NCBI GenBank assembly: GCA_014529385.2
Contig: CM043954.1
Location: 5,147,306 to 5,211,305, forward strand
From: Adiantum capillus-veneris
Lineage: Eukaryota; Streptophyta; Polypodiopsida; Polypodiales; Pteridaceae
Direction: 5' to 3'
DNA: 64,000 nt
Made by a program: the position numbers and the translations under genes. Under the pieces are notes generated by a model. It searched no databases. It saw only the letters and a program-made list of their open reading frames with translations, and was not told where the DNA came from. Below, in pieces: positions 54,301 to 64,000 of this stretch. How positions within the stretch are numbered: the first letter of the stretch is position 1; the number at the start of each line of letters is the position of its first letter.

Positions 54301-55900
54301 TCAAAGTATACCCATCAACTCACTGCAATGTGTAAACTGCTCCAAAGATAAGCCTTTCATCAAAACATCTGCTGGGTTGTCATCTGTGTGTACCTTGACC
54401 AAATCAATGAGCTTTTTGGCCAAGAAATCTCTCACGAGATGATACCTGACTTCAACGTGTTTTGATTTGGAGTGAAACACGGGATTCCTTGCCAATGCAA
54501 GAGCACTCTGAATATCACAATATATCACTGGAGTCTCATCAATGCCAAGATTTTTGACCAAGCGAGATAACCATATAGAATCTTTACTTGCATTCGACAA
54601 TGCAACGTACTCTGCTTCCGTAGTGGAAGACGACGTACAATCTTCAAGACATGACCTCCAAGATACTGCTGCTCCAGCAAATATGAAGACATAGCCAGAT
54701 GTCGATCTTCTATTGTCGACACAACCCGTATAGTCTGCATCTGCATAAACCACGATGGATGCATCACTGTTCCCAAAGCGTAAACACCTGTCGACCGTAC
54801 CTTTGAGGTACCTAAGAATGTGTTTCACTACTTCCCAATGCTTGCTACAAGGATTTGCCATATATCGGCTCACTACTCTCACTGCAAAAGCAATTTTTGG
54901 TCTTGTGGCCACCATAGCATACATGAGTCTGTCCATTGCCAAAGAATATGGTACCTTAGCCATTTCAGCTTGCTCAACATCAGATTTGGGTGCATCTTCC
55001 TTGCTGAGTTTCAAGAATGCCTGCATTGGGGTACTCAATGCTTCCCACCCTACAGATTGAAACGCTGCAAAACTTTCTCAATGTATGTTTCCTAAGATAA
55101 CTCAAGAATATGACGTTTGCGATCTCTTTTGATTCGCATGCCAAGAAAGTGTGTAGCATCCCCCAAATCTTTCATTGCAAAATTATTGCTAAGTGTTTTC
55201 TTCAAGTTGGAAATTTCTGCAGTGGATTTCCCAGCTATAAGCATGTCATCGACATACAAAAATAGAATGATCATCAAGCCATCATCTAGCTTTCTTATGT
55301 ATAAGCAGTGATCCTCTTCGCTCCTTTTATATCCTTGAGACCTCATACATGCATCAAATTTATGATACCACTGCCTTAAACCCTGGTTTAAGCCATAAAG
55401 TGCCTTTCTGAGCTTGCATACTAGCTCCTCAGAAGATGCGTTCTCCTAAAAAAACCTTTCAGGTTGCTGCATGTAAACATTCTCATCGAGATCCCCGTGA
55501 ATAACTGTTGTCTTCACATACATTTGGACAAGCTCCATGTCCTCAATTTCTAGAAGACCAAGTACGGTTCTAAGCATTGTCATCTTGACCCACAGGCAAG
55601 AAGATCTCATCAAAATCGACTCCCTTTTGCTGTTTGAACCCTTTGGCTACAAGTCTAGCCTTGTACTTTGGATTTGGATCACGTGAGGTAAATTTATTCT
55701 TGTAAACCCATTTGAAAGGTAAAGCTTTTGCATCATTTGGCAATTCCGAAGTGTCATTAGCTAGAATCGAGTTATACTCAAATTGCATAGCCTGCTCCCA
55801 CTTCACCACATCATCTGCCATCATGGCTTCTTGGTAGCAGCTTGGCTCACCACAATCGATCAACATCATGTAATCAAGACCTAGCTCAAAACGTGTAGGT
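54301..55900 (-). pseudogene. copia reverse transcriptase and RNase H, frameshifted
   Basis: RNase H and RT thumb are open at 54301-55038: YADADYTGCVDNRRSTSGYV, SSTTEAEYVALSN and KSKHVEVRYH, with CDIQSALALARN where D-S-Q is usual (Ser to Ile). The RT palm is at 55092-55346 with LFLYVDDMLIAG, so YVDD is kept. The segment 55347-55569 carries the YGLKQ region in broken frames. The RT N-terminal part KARLVAKGFKQQKGVDFDEI is at the end of the 55570-56442 frame. At least three frame changes. Confidence 0.85.
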
Positions 55901-57094
55901 GGACGAGAGACTCTAGTAGACCGTCTCACTCCTTGACCATTGCTATCCGCTCCCTCTGGAGCATTGCTAGTGAAAGGTACATCACTAGGCCGCTGAGTTG
56001 ATTTCACTGTCTCTGAGGCAACATCCTCAAAAGTGAATCTCCGAATTTCTATTTCCTTGATAAGTTGTTTATGCATCTTCAAGTCATCGAAGATCACATC
56101 TGAACTATGGATGACTCTACAAGATTCGGGGTGCCAGAGACGATATCCCATCTCTCCATCTGCACCATATCCAATGAAAATACATTTGTGTGACTTTGGA
56201 TCTAACTTCTGTTGAAGTTGTTTAGGCATGTGAGCATAATCTTCACAACCAAAAACACGTAGATGGTCATAGTGGGGCTTACGTTTAGACCGTAACTCTT
56301 TTGGAATCTCATAATTCAATGGCGTACTAGGCGAACGATTTATAATGTGCACTGCGGTCAAGACGGCTTCTGCCCAAAAGCCTTGTGTGAGATTTGCCGT
56401 AGAAAGCATGATTGTGACTCTTTCCTGAATTGTATGATTCATGCGCTCAGCAACTCCATTCTAAGATCATGGTGTGTATGGTGCAGTAAAACTGCCTTTT
56501 AATCCCCCTTTTAGCACAGAAATTGTGAAACTCCTTGGAGACATACTCTCCACCGTTGTCAGTCAGCAACCTCTTGAGTTTCTTGCTAGACTGATTCTCA
56601 ACGAGTGCTAAAACATTTTGGAACACAAGAAGAACTTGATCCTTATGTTTCAAAGGATATGCCCACACCCTTCGAGTAGAGTCATCTATGAATGTCACAA
56701 AATAGCTGGCCCTCCCTAGAGATTTGGTTGACATAGGACCACAAACATCACTATGCACTAAATCTAGAGGTTCAGTTCGCTTTTGACCCAATGGTAAGTG
56801 CACGGACCTAGTTTGATTGCCATAGATACAATGCTCACAAACAGGAAAGTCAACATAAGACAAGGCAGGTAAGTAGCCAAAACAAGTCAGAGTTCTCATT
56901 CCTTTTTGGCTAATGTGAGCTAGCCGGCAATGCCACAACTCAGTAGACGACAGCTCAGCTATAGATATGTAATCATGACCAACATCTGATACATGCATGG
57001 AATACAAGGTACCATGCTTCTGACCTCTGAGTACAACAAGATTACCTTTGTGTACTATCCACGAACCATTGCCAAATGTGGTGTTGTAGCCCAA
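55901..57094 (-). pseudogene. copia integrase and pre-integrase segment, frameshifted
   Basis: 57094-56447: pre-integrase LWHCRLAHISQKGM and CEHCIYGNQ; integrase LVHSDVCGPM, FVTFIDDSTRRVWAYPLKHK and LLTDNGGEYVSKEF. A frame change at about 56450-56500 cuts the motif with the third acidic residue. 56442 downward: MNHTIQERVTIMLSTANL, GFWAEAVLTAVHIINRSPST and VFGCEDYAHMPKQ, the integrase C-terminal region. Confidence 0.85.
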
Positions 57095-57261
57095 ATCATC
57101 AAGCTTTTACTCGAGTTTGGCACATGTCTGACATTACATAAAGTAAAGTGCGTGCCATTCCTTAGATGCAATTTGACGTTTTCAACACCCTCAATGTCTA
57201 GTTCATAAGAATCACCAAGTCTCACTTTGCCACAAGAGTGAGAATAAGTAGAGAACCACTC

Positions 57262-58287
57262 TCAATGTGGTGTCACATGGAAACTCGTACCAGAATCTAC
57301 TATCCAATTATGTGCATAGTACACATCTTGTGTAACAAGAGCCTCGACAGGTAGATCTGCCGTGAAGAAAAATACGTCAGAGGTAAGTGGCATAACAACC
57401 GTTGGAAGTGTCTCTACAATAGGATCATTTGAAGACTCTAGCACATTGATCTCCTCTAACTTTGCTTTGCCCTTGTTTGAATCATCAAATTTAGAAGTTT
57501 CACTAGATTGTTTATCCTTTTTACTTTGCTGCCATTTCCTGCAATCCTTCTTCACATGCCCTTTTTTATGGCAGTGATAGCACTTGACATTACGCATAGA
57601 ACCCTGAGACCTACTACGTGAGCCCCCACGTTCCTTGCTTTTGGCACGACTTTGAGTGCGACCCCTCTGTCTATCACTAGCAACATACGCATCAGCATCC
57701 TTCTTGCCTTCAAGAGATTTGCTGCAAATCTCCTAGGTAAACAGACTCCCAAGGATGTCATTGTACACTAAACTGGTAGCAGGAGATGAGTTGCTAATCG
57801 CAGTACAAAACGTATCCCAAGATGAGGGTAAACTGCATAGCAAGAAGATACATTTTATTTCCTCATCGAAGACCAAACCTTGAGTGGTCAACTGAGTGAA
57901 AATGATATCGAACACATTAATGTGAGTAGAAATAGTGCCCTCTTCCTTCATACGAAGGTCAAACAGCTTCTTCATCAAGAAAACCTTATTCGTGGCACTT
58001 TTGTTCTCATAACTGGAACACAACTTATCCCATACATCTCTAGTAGTTCTTTCTCCAACTATAGGAAAGTACACAGATTTGGCCAAATGCAAACGGAGGG
58101 TAGATTTGGCCTTAGCATCAAGGTTCTCCCACTCAACATCTATATACTCGCCCTTTGGGTGCTCCATGATAGGATCCAATTGGCCTTTTTGTATAAGAAC
58201 ATCTTGAATCTGCTCTTTCCAGATAACAAAATTCATCCCATCGAATTTCCGGATATTGTAAATATCTTTTTCACCACTGGATGACAT
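57262..58287 (-). pseudogene. copia gag and protease, two in-frame stops
   Basis: Starts at ATG 58287 (MSSSGEKDIYNIRKFDG). One frame is kept to 57262 with TAG at 57733-57735 in the middle of gag and TGA at 57262-57264 just after the protease motif. Gag has the UBN2-like region (DVWDKLCSSYENKSATNKVF), a Ser/Arg-rich stretch and zinc knuckle CYHCHKKGHVKKDC. Protease: WIVDSGTSFHVTPH with D-S-G intact. Confidence 0.9.
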
Positions 58288-59401
58288 GGCTGCAAGCTAA
58301 AGATAATATGGCGATAAACACTGGTAATTATGGGAAAATTTTGACAGAGTTTTTCCAAAAAAACCGACAGAATCTCAATCCAAAACTGTCACAAGAGATC
58401 AGTAACACATAAAAAGTAATGCTCTCAAAGCATAAGAGAGGCGCATCAACCACTAACTATGCATAAAAAGTCAAAAGCTGGCCCAAGACTGCCAACACGG
58501 TGTCAAATGCACCTAGCCCTCTCTATACATGTCCTATGGCGAGGCCAAGGAAAAGGGGTACTCCAGTAACCTGTATCCCCGAAAGGATCTCAACATTCGA
58601 GAATCCCCCAGCTCAAGAAAACCTCAGGCTATCGATCCTCACAAAAGGTTATGCAAACAAGAAACCAGCCCAGTCTCAGAAAGGGCCTCCAAACCGAGTC
58701 TCAAAAACAATTGGGACTGCCAGAAACAAGCCAAATCGGTTCCAAAAGGTACATATGGAAGCTTCCGCAACTCAACGTACATCCACTGTCAACAATACTA
58801 CAAGGTGCAGCATACACGCTCAAACAGGTGCCAAACAAAATATGCAAGTAGTAAACAAATCCCTGCGGGGCATAAAACCACTCTCAAGAGAGCTCAAGCA
58901 CTATCAAAAGTGCCAAAACAATGCATATGCACATCAAGTACTCCCATTGAAATCTTTGTTGATGCAAAACACTGCAACCTGTAAGAAACCTGGATGTCCT
59001 GTATGTATGGAAGAACCTGTGAGGAGATGGATGCCTGAAAAACCCAAGACAATGTCGATGCCAAATAGTGCTCCTAATCAGTCCATAAACACCGTCTCAA
59101 TAACACATAATAGCCATTAAACGGCTATATACCATCCCAAATAGTCTCTGAACAAACTGCACTTGTGTCTTGTACATGTACTTGTAGCTGTAGCAAAAGT
59201 GGAGTTGAAAAATACAGCTCTTGAAGCGTAGCTTGGATGAAGCTTTCAATTGCACGAACAACTTTGAAAGGGGGGTAAAACTTCAAGACACCTCTTGAAA
59301 CTGCTCTCGGAACGATGAATTTGCTGATGTCAAAATCGAAAACCTGTTTGCACTTTTCAAAGTGCACACGCATGGACGCAGAAACGTCAAGCACAAACCC
59401 T
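58288..59401 (-). other. Leader of the minus-strand copia
   Basis: 1.1 kb between primer site and gag start. A 206-codon frame on the opposite strand (58500-59120) has no recognisable domain; see rejected items. Confidence 0.6.
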
Positions 59402-59413
59402 GCTCTGATACCA
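59402..59413 (-). other. Primer-binding site, initiator Met-tRNA type
   Basis: GCTCTGATACCA on the plus strand, the reverse complement of TGGTATCAGAGC, two bases inside the 5' LTR. Confidence 0.9.
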
Positions 59414-59415
59414 GT

Positions 59416-59617
59416 TGAAGGTGCCACGAGAAGCGTGTGTGAGTGCAAGTGCGAAAGCAGAGAGAGAGAGACATGGTTTTGGGTGAAGAGCATAGCAACG
59501 TTATCGTGTTGTAGCTCCTTATTCTGTTGTATGTAAAGAATAAGTGTATACATGGTTAAGTTAGTAGATGGGTTAGTAGTAAGTGGGATGTCCGACCAGT
59601 TGGCCTGAATCCCAACA
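59416..59617 (-). repeat. 5' LTR of the minus-strand copia (202 bp)
   Basis: Plus-strand reading TGAAGGTGCC to CCCAACA, followed by TTATA. Confidence 0.9.
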
Positions 59618-59622
59618 TTATA
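59618..59622. repeat. Target site duplication TTATA, right
   Basis: Identical to 54024-54028. Confidence 0.85.
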
Positions 59623-60477
59623 CACATAATCCACAAGTACACAATATGCTATGCAGAGCAAATATTTGTTCTTAGTTTCCCCATGTTGATTTACATAACT
59701 TTTGTTTTTAAATTGCTATTGTAAATGACGCCACAGCTTTGTAGTCCATGTTTATGGAAACCAATAAACCTACACTCTATCCCAATGTAGCTGGATCAAT
59801 AATACTAAAAACATTCAAGAGTTTTCCTTACCGCGCAGTATTCCCAATGCCGTAAATGATTCAGTCCTTTGCTTGTGCACCCGGATGATGAATGATCGTT
59901 TGTGTGCCGGGGTAGCCTGCTGAAAAAGATTGTATGACTGACTGTGTGTGGGAAGCTTGTGCACGAAGCACCAGGGCTTGTGCGCTGTTTTGTCAAGCTG
60001 GGAGCAAAACGAGCATAAGAATAATCGGGTTTGTGTGTCGGTGCACATTAGGGTATGCTCTTGCAAGCCCTCAATGTTTTTTTATACATGTAGCCCACCA
60101 CAGCTTCTTTACGATGCCCATGTGTATAAGACAGTTGTATGTTGAACTTTAGGCTTTGCTCCAATCGGTGCAGTTACTAATTATCAAAGTGCTAGGTTTA
60201 ATTACATGCAAGAGATATTGAGAAAGTGAGAGAGCAAGATAGACCAAATTTCCAAAGGGCATAAATCTTATCATATAGGATCTAGACTTGTTCTACCAAT
60301 TTTTTGAGAAGGACCTCCTCGATAGAGAGACAATTTTATTGGGAAAAAATGAGAGCGAGACTAATTTGACACCACGTGTTTAGAACCAGTGTTGTGTACA
60401 AAGATAGTGCTTGGGCTATAAAAAAATAAGTGATTTCAAACAAGATGGTGTTGTTCTCAAAGCTATCTTTTGAGGTT

Positions 60478-60520
<43 letters not shown>

Positions 60521-60653
60521 GGAGAAGAATATATAGACCAGTGTACTTGTTTAATTAATTTACAGATACTTGTGGAATTTTGGGTATCCTTGTTCAAAAA
60601 GGGATGCAACATCTGGGGAAAAATTGTTCTTGTTCTTATTGTCAACTTTCAGG

Positions 60654-60656
<3 letters not shown>
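59623..60656. other. Spacer, no gene
   Basis: Nothing recognisable apart from a (GA)17 tract at 60480-60514. Short overlapping frames near 59800-60150 show no domain. Confidence 0.6.

Positions 60657-60700
<44 letters not shown>
60657..60700. repeat. (GA)22 microsatellite at the 3' end of LINE copy B
   Basis: 44 bp of GA, then TAGATAGATAGATATATAGA (60701-60720): in the LINE direction the same (TATC)n(TC)n ending as copy A. Confidence 0.95.
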
Positions 60701-60704
<4 letters not shown>

Positions 60705-60756
60705 TAGATAGATATATAGATAGATTTTATTATCGTCCTCGGAGGTCAAATATGAC

Positions 60757-63583
60757 CTATGGGACCAAAGTTACATGTGATGTAGTATGTGTATGGCTGA
60801 TGAGTGACTCTCGATGCTCCAAAATTGTAGTGATGAGAGTCGCAATGGAGATCCCACACTTTGGCTGGGAGAGGAAAGTGTGTAGGTCTAAGTTATGGCT
60901 GAAAATGTGAGAGAAGCAAGTTCGGATGTGATCAAAAGCTGAGCACTCTAGTAGTGTGTGGTACTCAGACTCTCGAACTTGCAGTGAGCATAATGTGCAC
61001 AATCGATTTGACTCTTCTCCATTGCCCCAATGCCCTATCTCGCATCGAAGGAAATGGGAGCTAAGCCGAATTGCTGCGATAGTGCGTATCGCGGACAAGG
61101 GAATAGGCTCAAGCATATAAGTGTGAGTACGGTTTCCTCTCTCAGCGAAGAACATGGTTTTGTAGTTGGGGGCAATATAGGTGGTGTAATGTATGAAGCA
61201 TGACCCACCGGATTTCTCCCAAGCCGTAATACATTGGCGTTGTAGAAAAGCTTCATTCACTTGAGAGTCAATTGAAGCATCATGTAGCAAGTGTAATGCA
61301 TCCCATCTCCCAAACCACTTCTTTATGTCTTGCATCCATCCCGTGCTCAAGATCTTTCTTTTATGCGTCTTTTGAACTTTTTTGCTTGCTTCCCATGCAA
61401 TTGTAGGAAGTCGATGTGAGGGGTTTTGACGCATCTTTATCATGTACTCCACAACCCTTTCCATGCCCATAACCTCAATTGGAAGAGATCCCGACTCAAG
61501 AAGTAGGAGCATATATGGTGTTTGTGTCTTAACTTGGAGAAAGTTTGTAAGAAAACGCTTTTGGACATTCTCAAACTCTTTCCAAGTAGACTTTGAGATG
61601 CTCCCGCCCCACACTTCAAGTCCATAAAGGAGAACCGGTGTCACCAATGCATCAAAAAGATACTTCTTGAGAACCCAACACTTGATGTTTCCCGCATTAC
61701 ACATGTTCTCAAATGCATAATATGCTCTCTTTCCCGCTTCCAAACGACGCATAGCACATTCATGCCACTTGTGATTGGATGGAACCTCAAAGCCAAGGTA
61801 CTTAAAGCTCTCAACAACTTCAAGTGTCTCGTTGTTGTACACAATGCATGGCTTCTCCTTATGGTTGGTTTTCACAAGCATAACCTTTGTTTTGGATTCA
61901 TTTACAATCAGCCCACTATGCAAGCAAAAGTTTTCAAGGACAACCATAAGCTTTTGTGCATCTTCTATAGTGTGTGCTAGAAGCACTACATCATCTGCAT
62001 ACAACAAAAGCATGATTACCGCATTGCAAATAGTGACCTCTTCAATGCCTTCTTCTTGCATAAAGTCAAGTACCATTTGTTCCAATTGATCGATTCATAG
62101 ACCAAAGAGAGTTGGTGACAATGGACATCCTTGTTTAACCCCAATAGTGCTTACAAAAATTTCTGAAATTTCTCTTCCCATGCGCAATTGACAAATCACC
62201 TTCTCATAGATTCGAGAAACCGCAAGCATAAAGTCACTTGGCACTTGGAGTTCTTCCATCCTTCTCCACAAATTGTTACGTGGAATCATATCAAAGGCTT
62301 TCTTAAAGTCCACAAAACAACAATACAATCGCTTGCCTTTCAACCGACTTTCCTCCATGAGAACACGAAGAGTGACAAGATGATCAATGGTGCTATGGCA
62401 TCAACACGCTTGTCATTATCTTCAGCCCAATCACTCAATTTCATCTCCATTATGCACCCAAACAACTTTTCCATAAGAGACCCAATCATTATAGTCCGGT
62501 AGTTGCTTACATTCTTTACATCCCCTCCTTTATGCAAAGGCTTAACCCAATTAGTACTCCAATCATAAGGCATACCATGTTGAAGTGCAAGGTTGAACAT
62601 ATCACACATCCACTCATGGGTAAAATCTGCCGTCCATTTGATCATCTCCTGCTTGATACCTTGAAGATCTCCCGCTTTGCGAGTGGCCAACTTTTCAAGC
62701 CCACCGCATACATCCTCAATAGTAAAAAAAGACGGCATACATGGGAGTGAACCATAAAATGGAATTTTTTCAGTATTTGCTTGCTCATATAATTTCCTAC
62801 AATGTGTGTATATATCCACTAGACTCAAGTTACCAAAATTCTCAACCCGCTTGCCTCTCAAGTTTCTCCAAAATCTTCCACATGCATGTGCCTTTTCTTG
62901 GACTTGAAATTCTTGTTGCTTTACTTTCCATCTTCTTCTCTTCTTTTGAATCAATGCCTTGTATGTATGCAAATGACTTTGATAGTTGTCTTTGTCCATA
63001 GTTGCATCAAGCTTTATCAAGGACTTTTGAGCATCTTGAAATTCTTTATCAAACCACCTTTTGCGTGATCTATCTTTGTTGATACCATGGAGATGCTTTA
63101 TGGCAAAGCATTCTTCCGCACAAGAACAAATAGCTTTCTTGAAAGCTTCCCATTTAGTTTCCAATGGTGCATCACATTGAAGCTTTGTCATCCATAATTT
63201 TTGCTCAACCATTTCAATGTACATTGGTGCCCGTTTGAAATCCATACATAGTGATAACTTCTCTTTCCTTTGGCTGAGATTATCATGCTTAGTTGCTTCT
63301 CCACATGAAAGGTCAATACATAAGGTGCGATGGTTGGATTCCGGGGTCCATTGACCAAACATAAAACTCTTCGTTGCTTGAGATTCTTTGACCACATCAA
63401 TGAATGTACATTGCAATCCTCCAAGCCGTTAATCTTTTGTGTATCATGCTCCCAAGTTTCAACAAGAAGTACATCGGCTTTGCTTGTTAGCTCATCAATG
63501 CTAACCCCCGCATTCCATGGGTATCCATTACAATTCCAAAATCATATTTTCAATTGTAACTCGGTCTTATAGGTCACGCATCC
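60757..63583 (-). pseudogene. LINE copy B ORF2
   Basis: C-terminal 442 codons open at 60757-62085, including YADDVVLLAH and the zinc finger. A TGA at about 62093 interrupts motif B-C. 62095-62358 carries FVDFKKAFDMIP and GVKQGCPLSPTLFG; the 22 bp deletion then shifts the frame. 62340-63416 covers the linker and N-terminal RT. The endonuclease core is largely deleted, so it cannot act alone. Confidence 0.85.
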
Positions 63584-63746
63584 CTATTTGCTTGAGAGAC
63601 TTGCCTCCTCCTTGGGCACATTTTCTTCATGAGAGATCTCCTTGTTTTTATTATTCTTTTCCTCATATGCCTTGCGACGCATATTTTGTTGCTTAATAGT
63701 GCGATCTTCACATACAAAACATTTTGTATCCCTCAAATAGATCCAC
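63584..63746 (-). pseudogene. LINE copy B ORF1, C-terminal fragment
   Basis: Last 54 codons of ORF1, ending in the TAG at 63584-63586, matching copy A. The upstream part is missing. Confidence 0.85.
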
Positions 63747-64000
63747 ATTAGGAAATTTCAGAGGTCATTTGGAGGGCCATATGAAGAGAGAGAAAAATAG
63801 AGCGCGTCCAATGAGCATGAAGGCTACGTTACGTAGGAAAGTACGTGGAAAGACTCAAAAAATAGGAAAATAGCATAAAACTTTCACGAAACTAGGATTG
63901 TAGCATAGTAATTTCCTTCCTTTTACCGAGCTTTTAGGTGCTTGCGTGTGGTCCCACTTCTGATATTCTCTTATGGTCATTAACGTACTGGAGGGTGACC
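63747..64000. other. Flank of LINE copy B, no gene
   Basis: Purine-rich sequence without recognised features. Confidence 0.5.

Larger units (their letters stand above)
54029..59617 (-). mobile_element. Decayed minus-strand Tnt1-like copia retrotransposon
   Basis: LTRs of about 203 bp at both ends with TTATA target duplications. In the element's direction: primer site, 1.1 kb leader, gag, protease, integrase, RT, RNase H and polypurine tract. LTRs differ at about two dozen sites, so it is old. The coding region is broken by several stops and frameshifts. Confidence 0.9.
60701..63746 (-). mobile_element. LINE copy B, 5'-truncated with internal deletions
   Basis: Very similar to copy A. It lacks about 547 bp of the endonuclease region (A 34730-35276, junction in B near 63370) and 22 bp in RT (junction near 62404). 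It is truncated inside ORF1 at 63746. It keeps the 3' UTR, the hairpin and the in-frame TAG between ORF1 and ORF2. Confidence 0.9.

Noticed and set aside
58500-59120. 206-codon plus-strand frame opposite the leader of the minus-strand copia
   Set aside because: No recognisable domain or family; Lys/Gln/Thr-rich composition fits the bias of the leader, and a second long frame overlaps it. Kept only as part of the leader.
59815-60152. Overlapping frames on both strands rich in Cys and His
   Set aside because: No zinc-finger spacing and no family resemblance; likely chance.

Overview
The window looks like nuclear DNA of a land plant with a large, repeat-rich genome. The signs are Ty1/copia and Ty3/gypsy retrotransposons primed by plant-type tRNA sites, nested insertions, long GA/TC and AC microsatellites, and no confident single-copy gene. 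The combination of elements would fit a fern, lycophyte or gymnosperm better than a small-genome angiosperm, but that is inference. Nearly all coding sequence belongs to mobile elements, most of it broken.

Layout. 1-8073: internal region of a decayed Ty3/gypsy element (gag, protease, RT, RNase H, integrase), with two unusual additions: a tandem pair of integrase-type zinc-binding modules and a second retropepsin-like domain after the integrase. 8074-10348: non-coding, carrying a recurring GATCGCGATC palindrome. 10349-13728: a long decayed extra reading frame (globular domain, acidic and coiled-coil stretches, proline-rich hinge, C-terminal domain), followed by a polypurine tract and a probable LTR. 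14660-15110: another gypsy RT fragment. 15111-18730: unidentified decayed sequence.

18731-27683: a Tnt1-like copia element (LTRs, Met-tRNA primer site, broken polyprotein) whose left flank was tandemly duplicated. The second copy of the flank carries a solo LTR with the original AGTCT target duplication on its right. 27880-36764: a cluster of three copies of one LINE family (two truncated on +, one full-length on -), all abutting (TC)n/(GA)n microsatellites. The full-length copy has open ORF1 and ORF2 in one frame separated by a single TAG.

38239-52692: a gypsy-type element with diverged LTRs, a tRNA-Asp-like primer site and only a gag-like remnant, so probably non-autonomous. Nested in it are a very young, apparently intact copia element (41396-46573; LTRs differ at one base, TSD CCACG, 1428-codon polyprotein) and a 250 bp poly(A) retroposon with a 17 bp target duplication. 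Its 3' LTR holds an internal 130 bp inverted duplication.

54029-59617: an older minus-strand Tnt1-like copia element with TTATA target duplications and a broken polyprotein. 60657-63746: a fourth, internally deleted copy of the LINE. The rest is spacer with no gene I can support.

The parts do not form a pathway. They record successive insertions, from the old gypsy and minus-strand copia elements to the recent nested copia. The observations most worth following are the (TC)n-associated LINE family with its conserved in-frame amber stop, and the gypsy element with duplicated protease-like and zinc-binding modules plus a long extra ORF.
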